64,000 nucleotides of DNA. It comes from Arcobacter vandammei (GTDB lineage Bacteria; Campylobacterota; Campylobacteria; Campylobacterales; Arcobacteraceae). The notes under the pieces were generated by a model. It saw nothing but the letters and a program-made list of their open reading frames with translations. It had not been told where the DNA came from and searched no databases. Position numbers and translations under genes: made by a program. The number at the start of each line of letters is the position of its first letter. Within the stretch, counting starts at the first letter, position 1. The stretch lies in assembly GCF_016106035.1 (NCBI RefSeq), contig NZ_JADKPZ010000005.1, positions 1 to 64,000 of the forward strand, read 5' to 3'. Positions 1-8,742 of the stretch are shown here, piece by piece.

Positions 1-111
1 CAATCACACTAACTCCAAATATTTTATTTAGAGTTATTTTATTTATTTTTATTAATAAAGTGGTGCATTTTTACTTTGCACTACTGGTACATTTTACCTT
101 TGCATTTGACA
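1..111. mobile_element. Probable IS21-family end (partial, leaves the window to the left)
   Basis: Two imperfect tandem 24-bp units lie at 61-84 and 85-108 (TGGTGCATTTTTACTTTGCA... and TGGTACATTTTACCTTTGCA...). They are followed by TTTGACA ending near 111. Read on the minus strand the end is TGTCAAATGCAAAGG... and then repeated GCAAAG(T)AAAA...CACCA blocks, which is how IS21-family termini look: TG start and internal terminal repeats. No istA or istB is visible because the window starts here. Positions 1-60 are AT-rich with no recognisable gene. The family assignment is an inference from end structure only. Confidence 0.4.
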
Positions 112-138
112 AATGCCATAAATCGGAAAAAAGAATAA

Positions 139-354
139 CCAAATGTAGCTTTATCAGATGTTAGAGTTTCAGAACCATTAAATTGGATAGAAATAGAGGG
201 AATTGAAATAAATAAAGATATATATGAATATTTAAATAAAGTTTGTGAGGAAATAGAACTTTGTCATTTAAATGATTATACAGGAGCTTTAACACAAGAG
301 CAAAAAGAGTATATAAAGAAAAATAGATGGAGTACAGATAAAGTTTGGAAATAA
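139..354 (+). pseudogene. 3' remnant of an unidentified gene beside the IS end
   Basis: This frame is open for 71 codons and ends at TAA 352-354. Its composition looks coding (for example NWIEIEGIEINK and QEQKEYIKKNRW), but it has no ATG, GTG or TTG start at its 5' end and is closed upstream by a stop at 136-138. Its position just after a probable IS terminus suggests the C-terminal piece of a gene cut by transposition. I do not recognise the family. The 355-479 stretch after it holds nothing I can name. Confidence 0.35.
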
Positions 355-479
355 AAACCACAAAAAGAAGATAAAGGAAGTTCTAATCCTTGGAGATAGG
401 ATACTATCCAATAAACCTAGAGTTTGACAACAAAGGATGCTTTACTTTATAAATAATGAACTAAAAGAGTTTTAAATAC

Positions 480-509
480 TTGACAAACTTTGACTCAATT
501 TGCTATAAT
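480..509 (+). promoter_or_regulatory. Sigma-70 promoter of hrcA-grpE-dnaK
   Basis: A -35 TTGACA lies at 480-485 and a -10 TATAAT at 504-509, with an 18-nt spacer and an extended -10 TG at 501-502. The predicted transcription start falls inside the CIRCE operator just downstream, as expected for HrcA repression. Confidence 0.8.
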
Positions 510-512
510 TCT

Positions 513-539
513 TTAGCAGTTTGAGATATAGAGTGCTAA
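513..539 (+). promoter_or_regulatory. CIRCE operator (HrcA binding site)
   Basis: The left arm TTAGCAGTT (513-521), a 9-nt spacer and the right arm GAGTGCTAA (531-539) match the CIRCE consensus TTAGCACTC-N9-GAGTGCTAA. The right arm is perfect and the left arm has two mismatches. It overlaps the start region of the hrcA promoter, so the operon is expected to be autorepressed by HrcA and induced by heat. Confidence 0.88.
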
Positions 540-560
540 ATCATAGAAAGGTTAAATAAA

Positions 561-1352
561 GTGATAGATAAAAAAGAGTTTTTATTACAATCAATTATAA
601 AAGCATATATCGAACACTTAGAACCAATTGGCTCAAAAGAGCTAAAATCTATGTACGATTTAGAGTATTCAACTGCGACAATTAGAGGTTATTTTAAAAA
701 ATTAGGCGATGAAGGTTTTTTAGCTCAAGAGCATATAAGTAGTGGAAGAACTCCTACAAATGAGGCTTTAAAACAATACTGGTTGGGAAAACTAAATTTC
801 CCAATAAGTGGTGTAAATATAAAAGCTGTAAAATATTTAGCAGATGATTTAGGAGTAACTGTTTTTCTAAAAAAAGAGAAAAACGATATTTTAGAAAACC
901 TAATAAATGTAGAGAATAGATATATAATTTTGGAATTTACAAGCTTTGCTGTTAGCATAAAATTTAGCTCAGCTTTATATAAATTTTTGAGTGATTTTTT
1001 GCAAAATAGCTTAGATGATATTTTAAAAATATCAAAAGATGTCGGAGCTTATGAGCTTTATAGTGCGATAAATTTTAGCTTACAAAATAGTGATTTTGAG
1101 ATTTTTAACTATAAAGAGTTTTTATCTTTGGCACTAAATTTTGATTTTGATGAGTTTACAATAAATAGATTTTTAAAAGGCACAATTTTAGATGAACTAA
1201 AAGAGGGCTTATATTTTGATGGTTTTTTACCACAAGATTATATAGGAGTTTGTAAATTCTGCAAAATCAATAATGAAGATGTAAAAATGTTTGTTGTTGG
1301 TCGATTATCAAAAGATTATGAATACTTTTTTGAACAAATTAAAAATTTTTAA
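561..1352 (+). CDS. hrcA: Heat-inducible transcription repressor HrcA
   Basis: HrcA is a cytoplasmic repressor that binds CIRCE and represses chaperone operons. The 263-residue product starts at GTG. Residues 1-75 form the winged-helix DNA-binding part, including IGSKEL, STATIRGYFKKL and the signature SSGRTPTNEAL. The remainder is the shorter Campylobacterota form; HrcA elsewhere is usually about 330-345 residues. A CIRCE site lies 21 bp upstream, and grpE follows 9 bp downstream after an AAGGAG ribosome site. The operon hrcA-grpE-dnaK is as in Campylobacter jejuni. Confidence 0.93.
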   Translation: MIDKKEFLLQSIIKAYIEHLEPIGSKELKSMYDLEYSTATIRGYFKKLGDEGFLAQEHISSGRTPTNEALKQYWLGKLNFPISGVNIKAVKYLADDLGVTVFLKKEKNDILENLINVENRYIILEFTSFAVSIKFSSALYKFLSDFLQNSLDDILKISKDVGAYELYSAINFSLQNSDFEIFNYKEFLSLALNFDFDEFTINRFLKGTILDELKEGLYFDGFLPQDYIGVCKFCKINNEDVKMFVVGRLSKDYEYFFEQIKNF

Positions 1353-1361
1353 GGAGATAAA

Positions 1362-1931
1362 ATGAGTGAAGTAAAACAAGATGTTGATTTAGAAGAAGAG
1401 ATAGAAAAAACAGAAAGTTGTAGTGAAGAGTCAAAGTGTTGCGAAGAAAATGAGCAAAAAGAGGAGACTCTTGAAGATGTAGTAGCTAGACTTGAAAATG
1501 AGTTAAAAGAGAGTGAAGATAAGTTCTTAAGAGTTCATGCTGATTTTGAAAATATCAAAAAAAGATTAGAAAAAGAGAAGTTTATGGCAATAGATTATGC
1601 AAGTGAGAAGTTTGCAAAAGATTTATTAACTCCACTTGATACACTTGAAATGGCATTACAGTCAGCAAATGCAAATATTAGTGCTGAAGAGCTTTTACCA
1701 AAATTAAAAGAGGGAATAGAGCTTACAATTAAAAGCTTTTTAACAACTTTTGAAAAACACAATATCACAAAAGTTGCAACAGATGGTGAGTTTGATCCAA
1801 ATTTACACGATGCAGTTATGAAAGTAGATAGTAGTGAACATGAAAGTGGACAAATTGTTGCAGAGTTGCAAACTGGATATTTGTTAAAAGATAGGTTATT
1901 GCGACCAGCGATGGTTTCAATAGCAAATTAA
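1362..1931 (+). CDS. grpE: GrpE, nucleotide exchange factor for DnaK
   Basis: GrpE is a cytoplasmic cochaperone that releases ADP from DnaK. The 189-residue product has an acidic N-terminus (about residues 1-40), a long coiled coil (EDVVARLENELKESEDKFLR, FENIKKRLEKEK) and the C-terminal beta domain with LLPKLKEGIELTIKSF and the typical end GYLLKDRLLRPAMVSIAN. AAGGAG lies 9 nt upstream of the ATG. It is the second gene of the HrcA-controlled operon. A 210-bp gap with a large inverted repeat separates it from dnaK, so dnaK may have extra regulation. Confidence 0.95.
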   Translation: MSEVKQDVDLEEEIEKTESCSEESKCCEENEQKEETLEDVVARLENELKESEDKFLRVHADFENIKKRLEKEKFMAIDYASEKFAKDLLTPLDTLEMALQSANANISAEELLPKLKEGIELTIKSFLTTFEKHNITKVATDGEFDPNLHDAVMKVDSSEHESGQIVAELQTGYLLKDRLLRPAMVSIAN

Positions 1932-1937
1932 TTTATA

Positions 1938-2050
1938 TAGAAACTTCATATAAACTCATCTCGACAAGAGTTTACCACATTTGGTAACCCAAAGCTGAAG
2001 CTTTGACCAAATGGGCAAAATTGTCTCTTTTCGTTTATATTTTGTTTCTA
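1938..2050. repeat. 113-bp nested imperfect inverted repeat between grpE and dnaK
   Basis: The outer arms are TAGAAAC (1938-1944) / GTTTCTA (2044-2050), TATAAAC (1949-1955) / GTTTATA (2033-2039) and AAGAG (1966-1970) / CTCTT (2025-2029). The centre is a hairpin: ATTTGGT (1979-1985) / ACCAAAT (2006-2012) enclosing CAAAGC-TGAA-GCTTTG (1990-2005) with a four-base bulge. The whole gap could fold into one long stem. It may be a MITE-like repeat, a processing site or a regulatory RNA of dnaK; the sequence alone does not decide. Confidence 0.6.
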
Positions 2051-2141
2051 CTGGTGCGAAAAGCAATTCGACCGCAATGTCATAAAACTATAAATTAGAA
2101 TTGAAAATTAAAAAAACAAAACTTAATAAAAGGATAAGAAA

Positions 2142-4025
2142 ATGAGTAAAGTAATAGGTATAGATTTAGGAACAACAAACTCTTGTGTTGCTGTTTATGA
2201 AAATGGTGAAGCAAAAATTATTCCAAATAAAGAGGGAAAAAATACAACTCCATCAATTGTTGCATATACAGATAAAGGTGAAGTTTTAGTTGGTGATCCA
2301 GCAAAAAGACAAGCTATCACAAACCCAGAAAAAACAATATATTCTATAAAAAGAATTATGGGACTTATGATGAATGAAGAGAATGCAAAAGCAGCTCAAG
2401 GGAAAGTTGGATATAAAATAGTTGATAGAAATGGAGCAGCAGCAGTTGAAATTGCTGGAAAAGTTTACACTCCACAAGAAATTTCAGCAAAAATTTTAGG
2501 AAAATTAAAAGCTGATGCTGAAGAGTATTTAGGTGCAAAAGTTACAGATGCAGTTATTACAGTTCCTGCATATTTTAATGATGCACAAAGAAAAGCAACT
2601 CAAGAAGCAGGAACAATTGCAGGATTAAATGTACTAAGAATTATAAATGAGCCAACAGCGGCATCTTTAGCTTATGGACTTGATAAAAAAGGTGAAGAGA
2701 AAGTTTTAGTTTACGATTTAGGTGGAGGAACTTTTGACGTTACAGTTTTAGAAATTGGTGATGGAACTTTTGAAGTTTTAAGTACAGATGGAAATGCTTT
2801 CTTAGGTGGAGATGATTTTGATAATGCAATTATTGATTGGTTAGCAGATGAGTTCAAAAGTGAAAATGGATTTGACATTAAAAACGATAAAATGGCACTT
2901 CAAAGATTAAAAGATGCAGCTGAAAATGCTAAAAAAGAGCTAAGCTCAGCTGAAAGTACAGAGATTAACTTACCATTTATCTCTATGGGAAATGCAGGTC
3001 CAGTTCACTTAGTAAAATCTTTAACAAGAGCAAAATTTGAAGCTATGACTGAAAAATTAATTGATGAAACACTATCTCATATCAAAGTTGCACTAAAAGA
3101 GGCAAGTCTTGATAAAGGTGATATTGATGAGATTATTATGGTTGGTGGAAGTACAAGATTACCAAAAGCAAATCAAGTAGTACGTGAGTTTTTTGGAAAA
3201 GATTTAAATAAAGGTGTAAATCCTGATGAAGTTGTTGCTGCTGGTGCTGCTGTTCAAGCTGGAGTTTTAAGAGGAGATGTTAAAGATGTTCTTTTACTAG
3301 ATGTTACACCATTAAGCTTAGGAATTGAGACTTTAGGTGGAGTTATGACAAAATTAATCGAAAAAGGTACAACAATTCCAGTTAAAAAATCTCAAGTTTT
3401 CTCAACAGCTGATGATAACCAACCAGCAGTTTCTATCCATGTTTCTCAAGGAGAAAGAGAGTTTGCAAGAGATAATAAATCTTTAGGTATGTTTGAACTT
3501 TCAGATATTCCAGCAGCTCCAAGAGGTGTTCCTCAAATTGAAGTAACATTTGATATTGATGCGAATGGTGTTTTAAATGTAAGTGCAAAAGATAAAGGAA
3601 CAGGAAAAGAGAATAAAATCACAATCTCTGGAAGTTCTGGATTAAGTGATGATGAGATAGCAAAAATGGTAGCTGAAGCTGAAGCAAACAAAGATGCAGA
3701 TGCTAAGAAAAAAGCTCTAATTGAAACTAGAAATCAAGCAGATGCAATGCTTCACACTACTAGAAAAACTTTAGAAGAGAATGAAAATGCTATTTTAGAA
3801 GAAGAGAAAAAAGCAATTATTGACTCAGCTGCTTCTTTAGAAGAAATTTTAAAAGATGAAAATGCAACAAAAGAGCAAATTGATGAAAAACTAAAAGTTT
3901 TAACAGAAAAATCTCACAAATTAGCAGAAGCTATGTATAAAAAAGAGGGTGAGCAAGGTCAAGGTGGACAAGCAAACCAAAAAGCAAAAAAAGATGACGA
4001 TGTTATCGATGCAGAAGTAGAGTAA
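2142..4025 (+). CDS. dnaK: Chaperone DnaK (Hsp70)
   Basis: DnaK is the ATP-dependent cytoplasmic chaperone that works with DnaJ and GrpE. The 627-residue length is normal. The ATPase domain starts [14 protein letters not shown] (phosphate 1), with [12 protein letters not shown] around residue 190 and [13 protein letters not shown] around residue 335. The substrate domain includes [14 protein letters not shown] near 385, and the C-terminal tail ends [16 protein letters not shown] lies upstream of the ATG. The stop codon sits in the loop of a 9-bp hairpin that abuts the next start codon. Confidence 0.98.
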   Translation: MSKVIGIDLGTTNSCVAVYENGEAKIIPNKEGKNTTPSIVAYTDKGEVLVGDPAKRQAITNPEKTIYSIKRIMGLMMNEENAKAAQGKVGYKIVDRNGAAAVEIAGKVYTPQEISAKILGKLKADAEEYLGAKVTDAVITVPAYFNDAQRKATQEAGTIAGLNVLRIINEPTAASLAYGLDKKGEEKVLVYDLGGGTFDVTVLEIGDGTFEVLSTDGNAFLGGDDFDNAIIDWLADEFKSENGFDIKNDKMALQRLKDAAENAKKELSSAESTEINLPFISMGNAGPVHLVKSLTRAKFEAMTEKLIDETLSHIKVALKEASLDKGDIDEIIMVGGSTRLPKANQVVREFFGKDLNKGVNPDEVVAAGAAVQAGVLRGDVKDVLLLDVTPLSLGIETLGGVMTKLIEKGTTIPVKKSQVFSTADDNQPAVSIHVSQGEREFARDNKSLGMFELSDIPAAPRGVPQIEVTFDIDANGVLNVSAKDKGTGKENKITISGSSGLSDDEIAKMVAEAEANKDADAKKKALIETRNQADAMLHTTRKTLEENENAILEEEKKAIIDSAASLEEILKDENATKEQIDEKLKVLTEKSHKLAEAMYKKEGEQGQGGQANQKAKKDDDVIDAEVE

Positions 4026-4035
4026 TCTCTACTTC
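4014..4035 (+). promoter_or_regulatory. Hairpin over the dnaK stop, adjoining the next ATG
   Basis: GAAGTAGAG (4014-4022), loop TAAT (4023-4026) and CTCTACTTC (4027-4035) form a perfect 9-bp stem. The dnaK stop codon TAA lies in the loop region and the 3' arm ends one base before the ATG at 4036. There is no U-run, so it is not a standard intrinsic terminator. It could damp translation of the downstream gene or protect the 3' end of dnaK mRNA. Confidence 0.55.
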
Positions 4036-4338
4036 ATGCAAACACTATTTTTCCTATTTTTAACTTTTATTATAGTAATATTTTTACTATATATCTTTTT
4101 TAAATCAAAACAAAACCGACTTTCTAAACTTTTAAATGGGACTTGTCCTAGATGTTTGGAAACAAAAAAGATTTTTTTTGATGAAGCTACAAAAACAAAA
4201 TTTACAAAAGAGATTATTGAAACAAGAGTCTTAAAAGACTATGGTTGTTCGGGAATCAAAGATGTTGAATTTTCTTGTAAAAGTTGTGATTTAAAAGAGA
4301 TACACTCTATAAATTCTCAAAATGGATGTCATATATGA
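4036..4338 (+). CDS. Small membrane-anchored protein with two CxxC pairs
   Basis: The 100-residue product has an N-terminal transmembrane helix (about residues 3-23) and a soluble tail with CPRC (about 37-40) and CKSC (about 82-85), plus two more cysteines. This suggests a zinc ribbon or metal site. I do not recognise a named family. The start has no clear Shine-Dalgarno site and lies against a hairpin, so it may be translated by coupling to dnaK. The stop overlaps the mltA start (ATGA), which implies co-expression with the lipoprotein downstream. Confidence 0.6.
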   Translation: MQTLFFLFLTFIIVIFLLYIFFKSKQNRLSKLLNGTCPRCLETKKIFFDEATKTKFTKEIIETRVLKDYGCSGIKDVEFSCKSCDLKEIHSINSQNGCHI

Positions 4339-5465
4339 AAAATTTATTATTTTTATTTTTAGCTATTTTTATAATTTCTGGATGTTCAAAAAAACAAGAA
4401 CAAATTCCACAAGCTCCAGTTATTGAAAAAACAAAAGAAGTAGTTATAGAAGAGCAAAATAGTGAAGTTGAAAATGGTATGCAAAAAGTATCTTTTTTAG
4501 AAATTGATGGCTTTTTTGAGGATGATTTAAATCATGCTTTAGAGGTTTTTAAAAAAGATTGTAAAAAATCAAAAAGATATGACGAATTTAAAAATGTATG
4601 TAAAAAAGCAGAGTTTGAAAAAGATGGAAGAAAATTTTTTATGTTAAATTTTGAACCATATAAACTTTTTGATAGTAAAGCAAAGGATGAGGGGACAATC
4701 ACAGGTTATTATGAACCACTTTTATATGGAAGTCTAAAAAAAACTTCAAGATATAAATATCCAATTTATTACACTCCAAAAAATTTGATAATTACAGATA
4801 GAGTAAACTCAAATGGAAGTAAGAGAGGCAAAATTGTAAAAGGTAAAATCGTACCTTATGATACAAGAGAGCAGATAGAGAAAAATCCAAAAAATCCAAA
4901 TTTAGTTCCAATAGCTTATGTTGATGATAAGTTTGATTTGTTTTTCTTGCATATTCAAGGAAGTGGAAAAATAAAGCTTGATACTGGAGAGCTTTTAAAT
5001 GTGGGATATGCTGAACAAAATGGTTGGCCATATGTTAGTATAGGCTCATATTTAATTGAAAAAAACTATATTACAAAAGATGAGATGAGTGTTCAAGCTA
5101 TGAAAGATTTCTTTGTGGCTAATCCAAAAATTATGGATGAAGTTTTTAAATCAAATCCTAGTTATGTATTTTTTAAAGTTTCTCCAAATGGAGCAACAGG
5201 AGCTTTAAATACCGTTTTAACAGCAAAAAGAAATTTAGCAGTTGATAGAAGTTATATTCCTCTTGGAATGCCAGTATTCTTAAGCACAAAAAATCCTGTT
5301 ACAAAAGAGCCATTAAATCAAATGATGGTTGCAGCTGATGTTGGTGGAGCTATTAAAGGTGAAATTAGAGCTGACTTTTTTTGGGGATTTGGTGATGAAG
5401 CTTTTAATTATGCTGGAAGAATGAAAGAAAAAGGAAAAATGTATATTTTAAAACCTAAGTATTAA
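4335..5465 (+). CDS. mltA: Membrane-bound lytic murein transglycosylase A
   Basis: MltA cleaves peptidoglycan glycan strands to 1,6-anhydromuropeptides. The 376-residue product starts with a lipoprotein signal ending ISGC (Cys about residue 17). GTITGYYEPLL near residue 120 and YVDDKFDLFFLHIQGSGK near 195 are typical of the MltA domain. The C-terminal 3D domain has conserved aspartates (VAADVGGAIKG, RADFFWGFGDEA). I chose ATG 4335 over the in-frame ATG 4326 because it gives a clean lipoprotein signal and the 4-nt ATGA overlap with the upstream stop. Confidence 0.88.
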   Translation: MKNLLFLFLAIFIISGCSKKQEQIPQAPVIEKTKEVVIEEQNSEVENGMQKVSFLEIDGFFEDDLNHALEVFKKDCKKSKRYDEFKNVCKKAEFEKDGRKFFMLNFEPYKLFDSKAKDEGTITGYYEPLLYGSLKKTSRYKYPIYYTPKNLIITDRVNSNGSKRGKIVKGKIVPYDTREQIEKNPKNPNLVPIAYVDDKFDLFFLHIQGSGKIKLDTGELLNVGYAEQNGWPYVSIGSYLIEKNYITKDEMSVQAMKDFFVANPKIMDEVFKSNPSYVFFKVSPNGATGALNTVLTAKRNLAVDRSYIPLGMPVFLSTKNPVTKEPLNQMMVAADVGGAIKGEIRADFFWGFGDEAFNYAGRMKEKGKMYILKPKY

Positions 5466-5468
5466 AAG

Positions 5469-5497
5469 ATGGTTGTTGTATTACATACAACAACCAT
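5469..5497. terminator. Bidirectional hairpin between mltA and the convergent small gene
   Basis: ATGGTTGTTGTA (5469-5480), loop TTACA and TACAACAACCAT (5486-5497) form a perfect 12-bp stem. It begins 3 bp after the mltA stop and includes the last codons of the minus-strand gene ending at 5481. Confidence 0.6.
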
Positions 5498-5723
5498 TTC
5501 CACAACATGAACTTATAGGTTCATCTTTATAAAATTTTATAACAAGATTATTAAACATCTCTTGTATTTGGAATTCATGTTTTTTGCAAAATGTTCTATT
5601 CATAATATTTTTCATTTCAATTGCTTTTAATAAAGCATCATCTTTTGAAGCAAACTCTATATTATTTTCTAAATCACTCTTTTTAAAACAAGAACATTGG
5701 TCTTGAACAATAATTTTAAACAT
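5481..5723 (-). CDS. Conserved-looking 80-residue protein with Cys-rich tail
   Basis: I do not recognise the family. The 80-residue soluble protein has CSCF near the N-terminus, a central C and the C-terminal tail SSCCGNGCCM, seven to eight cysteines in all. Metal or Fe-S binding, or a redox role, is possible. It is read towards mltA and ends inside the shared terminator, so the codons for the final CCM lie in the hairpin stem. The ATG is preceded by an AAGG ribosome site (minus strand, near 5730). Confidence 0.6.
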   Translation of the reverse strand: MFKIIVQDQCSCFKKSDLENNIEFASKDDALLKAIEMKNIMNRTFCKKHEFQIQEMFNNLVIKFYKDEPISSCCGNGCCM

Positions 5724-5805
5724 AAAAATACCTTTAAATAATAAAAATTAAAGGCGAAATTTTATCAAATTTTATATATTAAAGCAAATTAATAAGAAAA
5801 AAGGG

Positions 5806-5811
5806 TATAAT
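5806..5811 (+). promoter_or_regulatory. -10 element of the psd promoter
   Basis: GGGTATAAT ends 26 bp upstream of the psd ATG. The -10 hexamer TATAAT is perfect and the -35 region is AT-rich and weak, as is usual for Campylobacterota promoters. Confidence 0.55.
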
Positions 5812-5837
5812 CTACTCATAATTTTAAAAGGAAACTG

Positions 5838-6644
5838 ATGCATATTACAAATCTTTTATCACAATATTTTGGAAAATTCGCAAAAACAAAATTCCCAAGC
5901 TTTATTCAAAAAATAATAAATTCAAGTTATGTTAGATTAATGAAGTTAGATATGACAGAATTTAAGAATGCAAAACATTATAAATCTTTAAATGAACTTT
6001 TTACAAGAGAACTAATTATAGATAGAAAAATTGATAATAGCTCAAATATTTTTATATCTCCAACAGATAGTTTAATAACAGAGTGCGGAGAACTTAAAAA
6101 AGATATAGCCTTACAAATAAAAGGTATGGAATATAGTGTTGAAGAGCTTTTAACTTATCACTGTAGCAACAATTTTGATAAATTGGAAAATGGAGATTTT
6201 ATGAATTTTTATCTATCTCCAAAAGATTATCACAGATACCACTCTCCAATAGATTTTAAATTAAAAAAATTAATTCATATTCCAGGTAAGTTATATCCTG
6301 TAAATTTAAAATATCTAAATAAAGAGTTTGAACTATTTGTACAAAATGAAAGAGTTGTATTAGAGTGTGAAAGTGAAGGAAAACTATTTTATATGGTTTT
6401 TGTAGGAGCTTTAAATGTTGGTCAAATGGTATTTACTTTTGAACCACAAGTTGAGACAAATAAAGATACAAAAGAGATAAAAGTTTATACTTATGAAAAT
6501 ATAGAAATTTCAAAAGCTGACTGTTTGGGGTATTTTAAAATGGGTTCAACTGTTGTAATGATTTGGGAAAAAGATTTTGTAACAATAGAAAATCTTTTAA
6601 ATCAAAATATAAAATTTGGGCAAAAGATTTCTACAATAAGATAA
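5838..6644 (+). CDS. psd: Phosphatidylserine decarboxylase proenzyme
   Basis: Psd makes phosphatidylethanolamine from phosphatidylserine at the inner membrane. The 268-residue length is normal. YHRYHSPIDF near residue 135 is the conserved His-rich segment. MGST near residues 235-238 is the variant of the LGST site where the proenzyme self-cleaves to form the pyruvoyl group; the serine is present. An AAGGAAA ribosome site precedes the ATG. The next gene starts 4 bp after the stop, so the two are probably co-transcribed. Confidence 0.93.
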   Translation: MHITNLLSQYFGKFAKTKFPSFIQKIINSSYVRLMKLDMTEFKNAKHYKSLNELFTRELIIDRKIDNSSNIFISPTDSLITECGELKKDIALQIKGMEYSVEELLTYHCSNNFDKLENGDFMNFYLSPKDYHRYHSPIDFKLKKLIHIPGKLYPVNLKYLNKEFELFVQNERVVLECESEGKLFYMVFVGALNVGQMVFTFEPQVETNKDTKEIKVYTYENIEISKADCLGYFKMGSTVVMIWEKDFVTIENLLNQNIKFGQKISTIR

Positions 6645-6647
6645 ACA

Positions 6648-8681
6648 ATGAATACAAAACTTTTTTTCAAAATTGCTTGGTTACTAATAGTTAGTCTTTT
6701 GCTATATATAGCTTTTGTTATATTTTTCTTATCTCCAAAGATAAATGATTATTTATCAAATATTGAGCTTGAAATATCAAAAGGACAATTTGAGAAAATA
6801 GCTCAAGCTATAAATAATGAATCAAGAAAGTATGAAGATAAAGAGCAGTTAATTGGGCAAGTTAAACTAATTGTTTCTAGTTTGACTTTGGGAAAAGCTG
6901 GATATGTATTTATTTTTGATAAAGATGGAAAAATTATTTTTGACCCAAGTGGAGAGTTTGCTTCAAAATCTTTGGAAGATGTAATAATTCCAGGAGTTGG
7001 AAAAAAATATCTTTATGAAGAGATGAAAACACACTCTCTTACAAAAGAGCCACTAGAGTACGATTGGAATAGAATTTATGATCCATATAACTACTCATAT
7101 AAAAAAGTATCATGGGTTATCCATAATGATAAATTTGATTGGTATATAGCCTCAAATGTTTATAAAGAGGATTTTTTAAACTTTACAGAAGGGGTTAATT
7201 CTTTAATTTTAAATATCTCAATTCTACTTTTTGCTGTTTTAACACTAATTGGTATATTTATTACAGTTAAAATTGTTGCTCCAATAAATAAAATGTTAGC
7301 AGAAGTAAATAAGATAAATATTGTATCAAATTTAGATAGAACAGGAAAAACGAAAGATGAGATGGTTTATCTTTCAAAACAATTTAATACTTTAGTTGAT
7401 GAAGTTGAGTCAAATAGAAAAAATATAGAGCTTCAAGAAAAAGTATTTAAAGATAAGTTATATTTTGATGGATTAACTGGAATTAGAAATAGGGTTGCTC
7501 TTGAAGATGATATAAAAGATGTAGAATTTGTTTCTGTTGTTTTAGTTGATATTGACTCTTTTGCAGATATAAATGAACTTTATGGGTTTAATGTTGGAGA
7601 TTTAGTTTTAGTTGAAACAGCAAAAGTTTTAGAACAATTTTCAGAAAAATTTGGGGTAACTCCATATAGACTTTATGGAAATGTTTTTGCTTTAGTAAAT
7701 ACAACTATGATGAATTTTACAAAGTATGATGAGTTTATTAGTGAAAGCTTGAAAGTTTTCAAAGAGAATCCACTATTTATAGAAAAAGAGAATTTAGAAA
7801 TTTTTATAAATGTAACATTGGGAATTTCAATTGCTCAAGATGAGCCTTTAAAAGCAGCTACAATAGCTTTAAATAGAGCAAAAAAATCTAGTAAAAGATT
7901 TTTTGTTTATAATGCAGAAATTGATACAAAAGAGTCAATTAAAAACTCAATTTATTGGCGAGAAAAGATAAAAGAAGCGATTCAAAATGATTGTGTTGTT
8001 CCATTTTTTCAGCCAATTTATAATACTGAAAATGAGATAGTAAAATATGAAGCTCTAATGAGAATAAAAGATTTTGATATGCATGGAAAAGAGATTTTTC
8101 ATTTACCATACTTATTTTTAGATACAGCATTTAAAACAAAACAGTATTTGCAGTTGGCAAACCAGATGTTAGGTAAGATTATAAGACTTCTTCCTACAAC
8201 ACAAAAATATATCTCTTTTAATATTAGTTTTGATGATATTATGAATAATGATTTTATTGAGATGCTAGATAAATATATTGATAAATTAGATATTGAAAAT
8301 AAAGCAAAATTAGTATTTGAGATTTTGGAAAGTGATTCTATAAGTGAGTATCAAATACTTGATGATTTCATAAGTAAATATAGAAAACAAGGTGTAAAAA
8401 TTGCGATTGATGATTTTGGAACAGGTTATTCAAACTTTGCTCATATTTTAAAAATAAGACCAGATTTTATAAAAATAGATGGCTCTTTAATAAAAAATAT
8501 TACAACAGATAAAAATTCTAGTGAAATGGTAAAATCAATTATTGACTTCTCAAAAGCTTTAAATATTAAAATAACTGCTGAATTTGTACACAATGAAGAA
8601 GTTTATAAAAGATTAATAGATATGCAAGTTGATGAATTCCAAGGTTTCTATTTAGGAAGACCTGAAGCAACAATTGAGTAA
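6648..8681 (+). CDS. Membrane CACHE-HAMP-GGDEF-EAL protein, probable c-di-GMP phosphodiesterase
   Basis: The 677-residue product has TM1 (about 8-28), a periplasmic CACHE-type sensor (GYVFIFDKDGKIIFDPSG, then NDKFDWYIASNVYKEDF), TM2 (about 185-207), HAMP, GGDEF and EAL domains. The GGDEF site is degenerate (LYGNVFALV near residue 342), so cyclase activity is unlikely. The EAL domain keeps YEALMR, FNIS, FEILES, DDFGTGYSN and KIDGSLI, so c-di-GMP hydrolysis is likely. It follows psd by 4 bp. The ligand is unknown. Confidence 0.88.
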   Translation: MNTKLFFKIAWLLIVSLLLYIAFVIFFLSPKINDYLSNIELEISKGQFEKIAQAINNESRKYEDKEQLIGQVKLIVSSLTLGKAGYVFIFDKDGKIIFDPSGEFASKSLEDVIIPGVGKKYLYEEMKTHSLTKEPLEYDWNRIYDPYNYSYKKVSWVIHNDKFDWYIASNVYKEDFLNFTEGVNSLILNISILLFAVLTLIGIFITVKIVAPINKMLAEVNKINIVSNLDRTGKTKDEMVYLSKQFNTLVDEVESNRKNIELQEKVFKDKLYFDGLTGIRNRVALEDDIKDVEFVSVVLVDIDSFADINELYGFNVGDLVLVETAKVLEQFSEKFGVTPYRLYGNVFALVNTTMMNFTKYDEFISESLKVFKENPLFIEKENLEIFINVTLGISIAQDEPLKAATIALNRAKKSSKRFFVYNAEIDTKESIKNSIYWREKIKEAIQNDCVVPFFQPIYNTENEIVKYEALMRIKDFDMHGKEIFHLPYLFLDTAFKTKQYLQLANQMLGKIIRLLPTTQKYISFNISFDDIMNNDFIEMLDKYIDKLDIENKAKLVFEILESDSISEYQILDDFISKYRKQGVKIAIDDFGTGYSNFAHILKIRPDFIKIDGSLIKNITTDKNSSEMVKSIIDFSKALNIKITAEFVHNEEVYKRLIDMQVDEFQGFYLGRPEATIE

Positions 8682-8742
8682 TTTAATATAATAAAAAGTA
8701 TATTTTAGTAAGAATTAATAAATTTAATACTAAGGAGAATTT

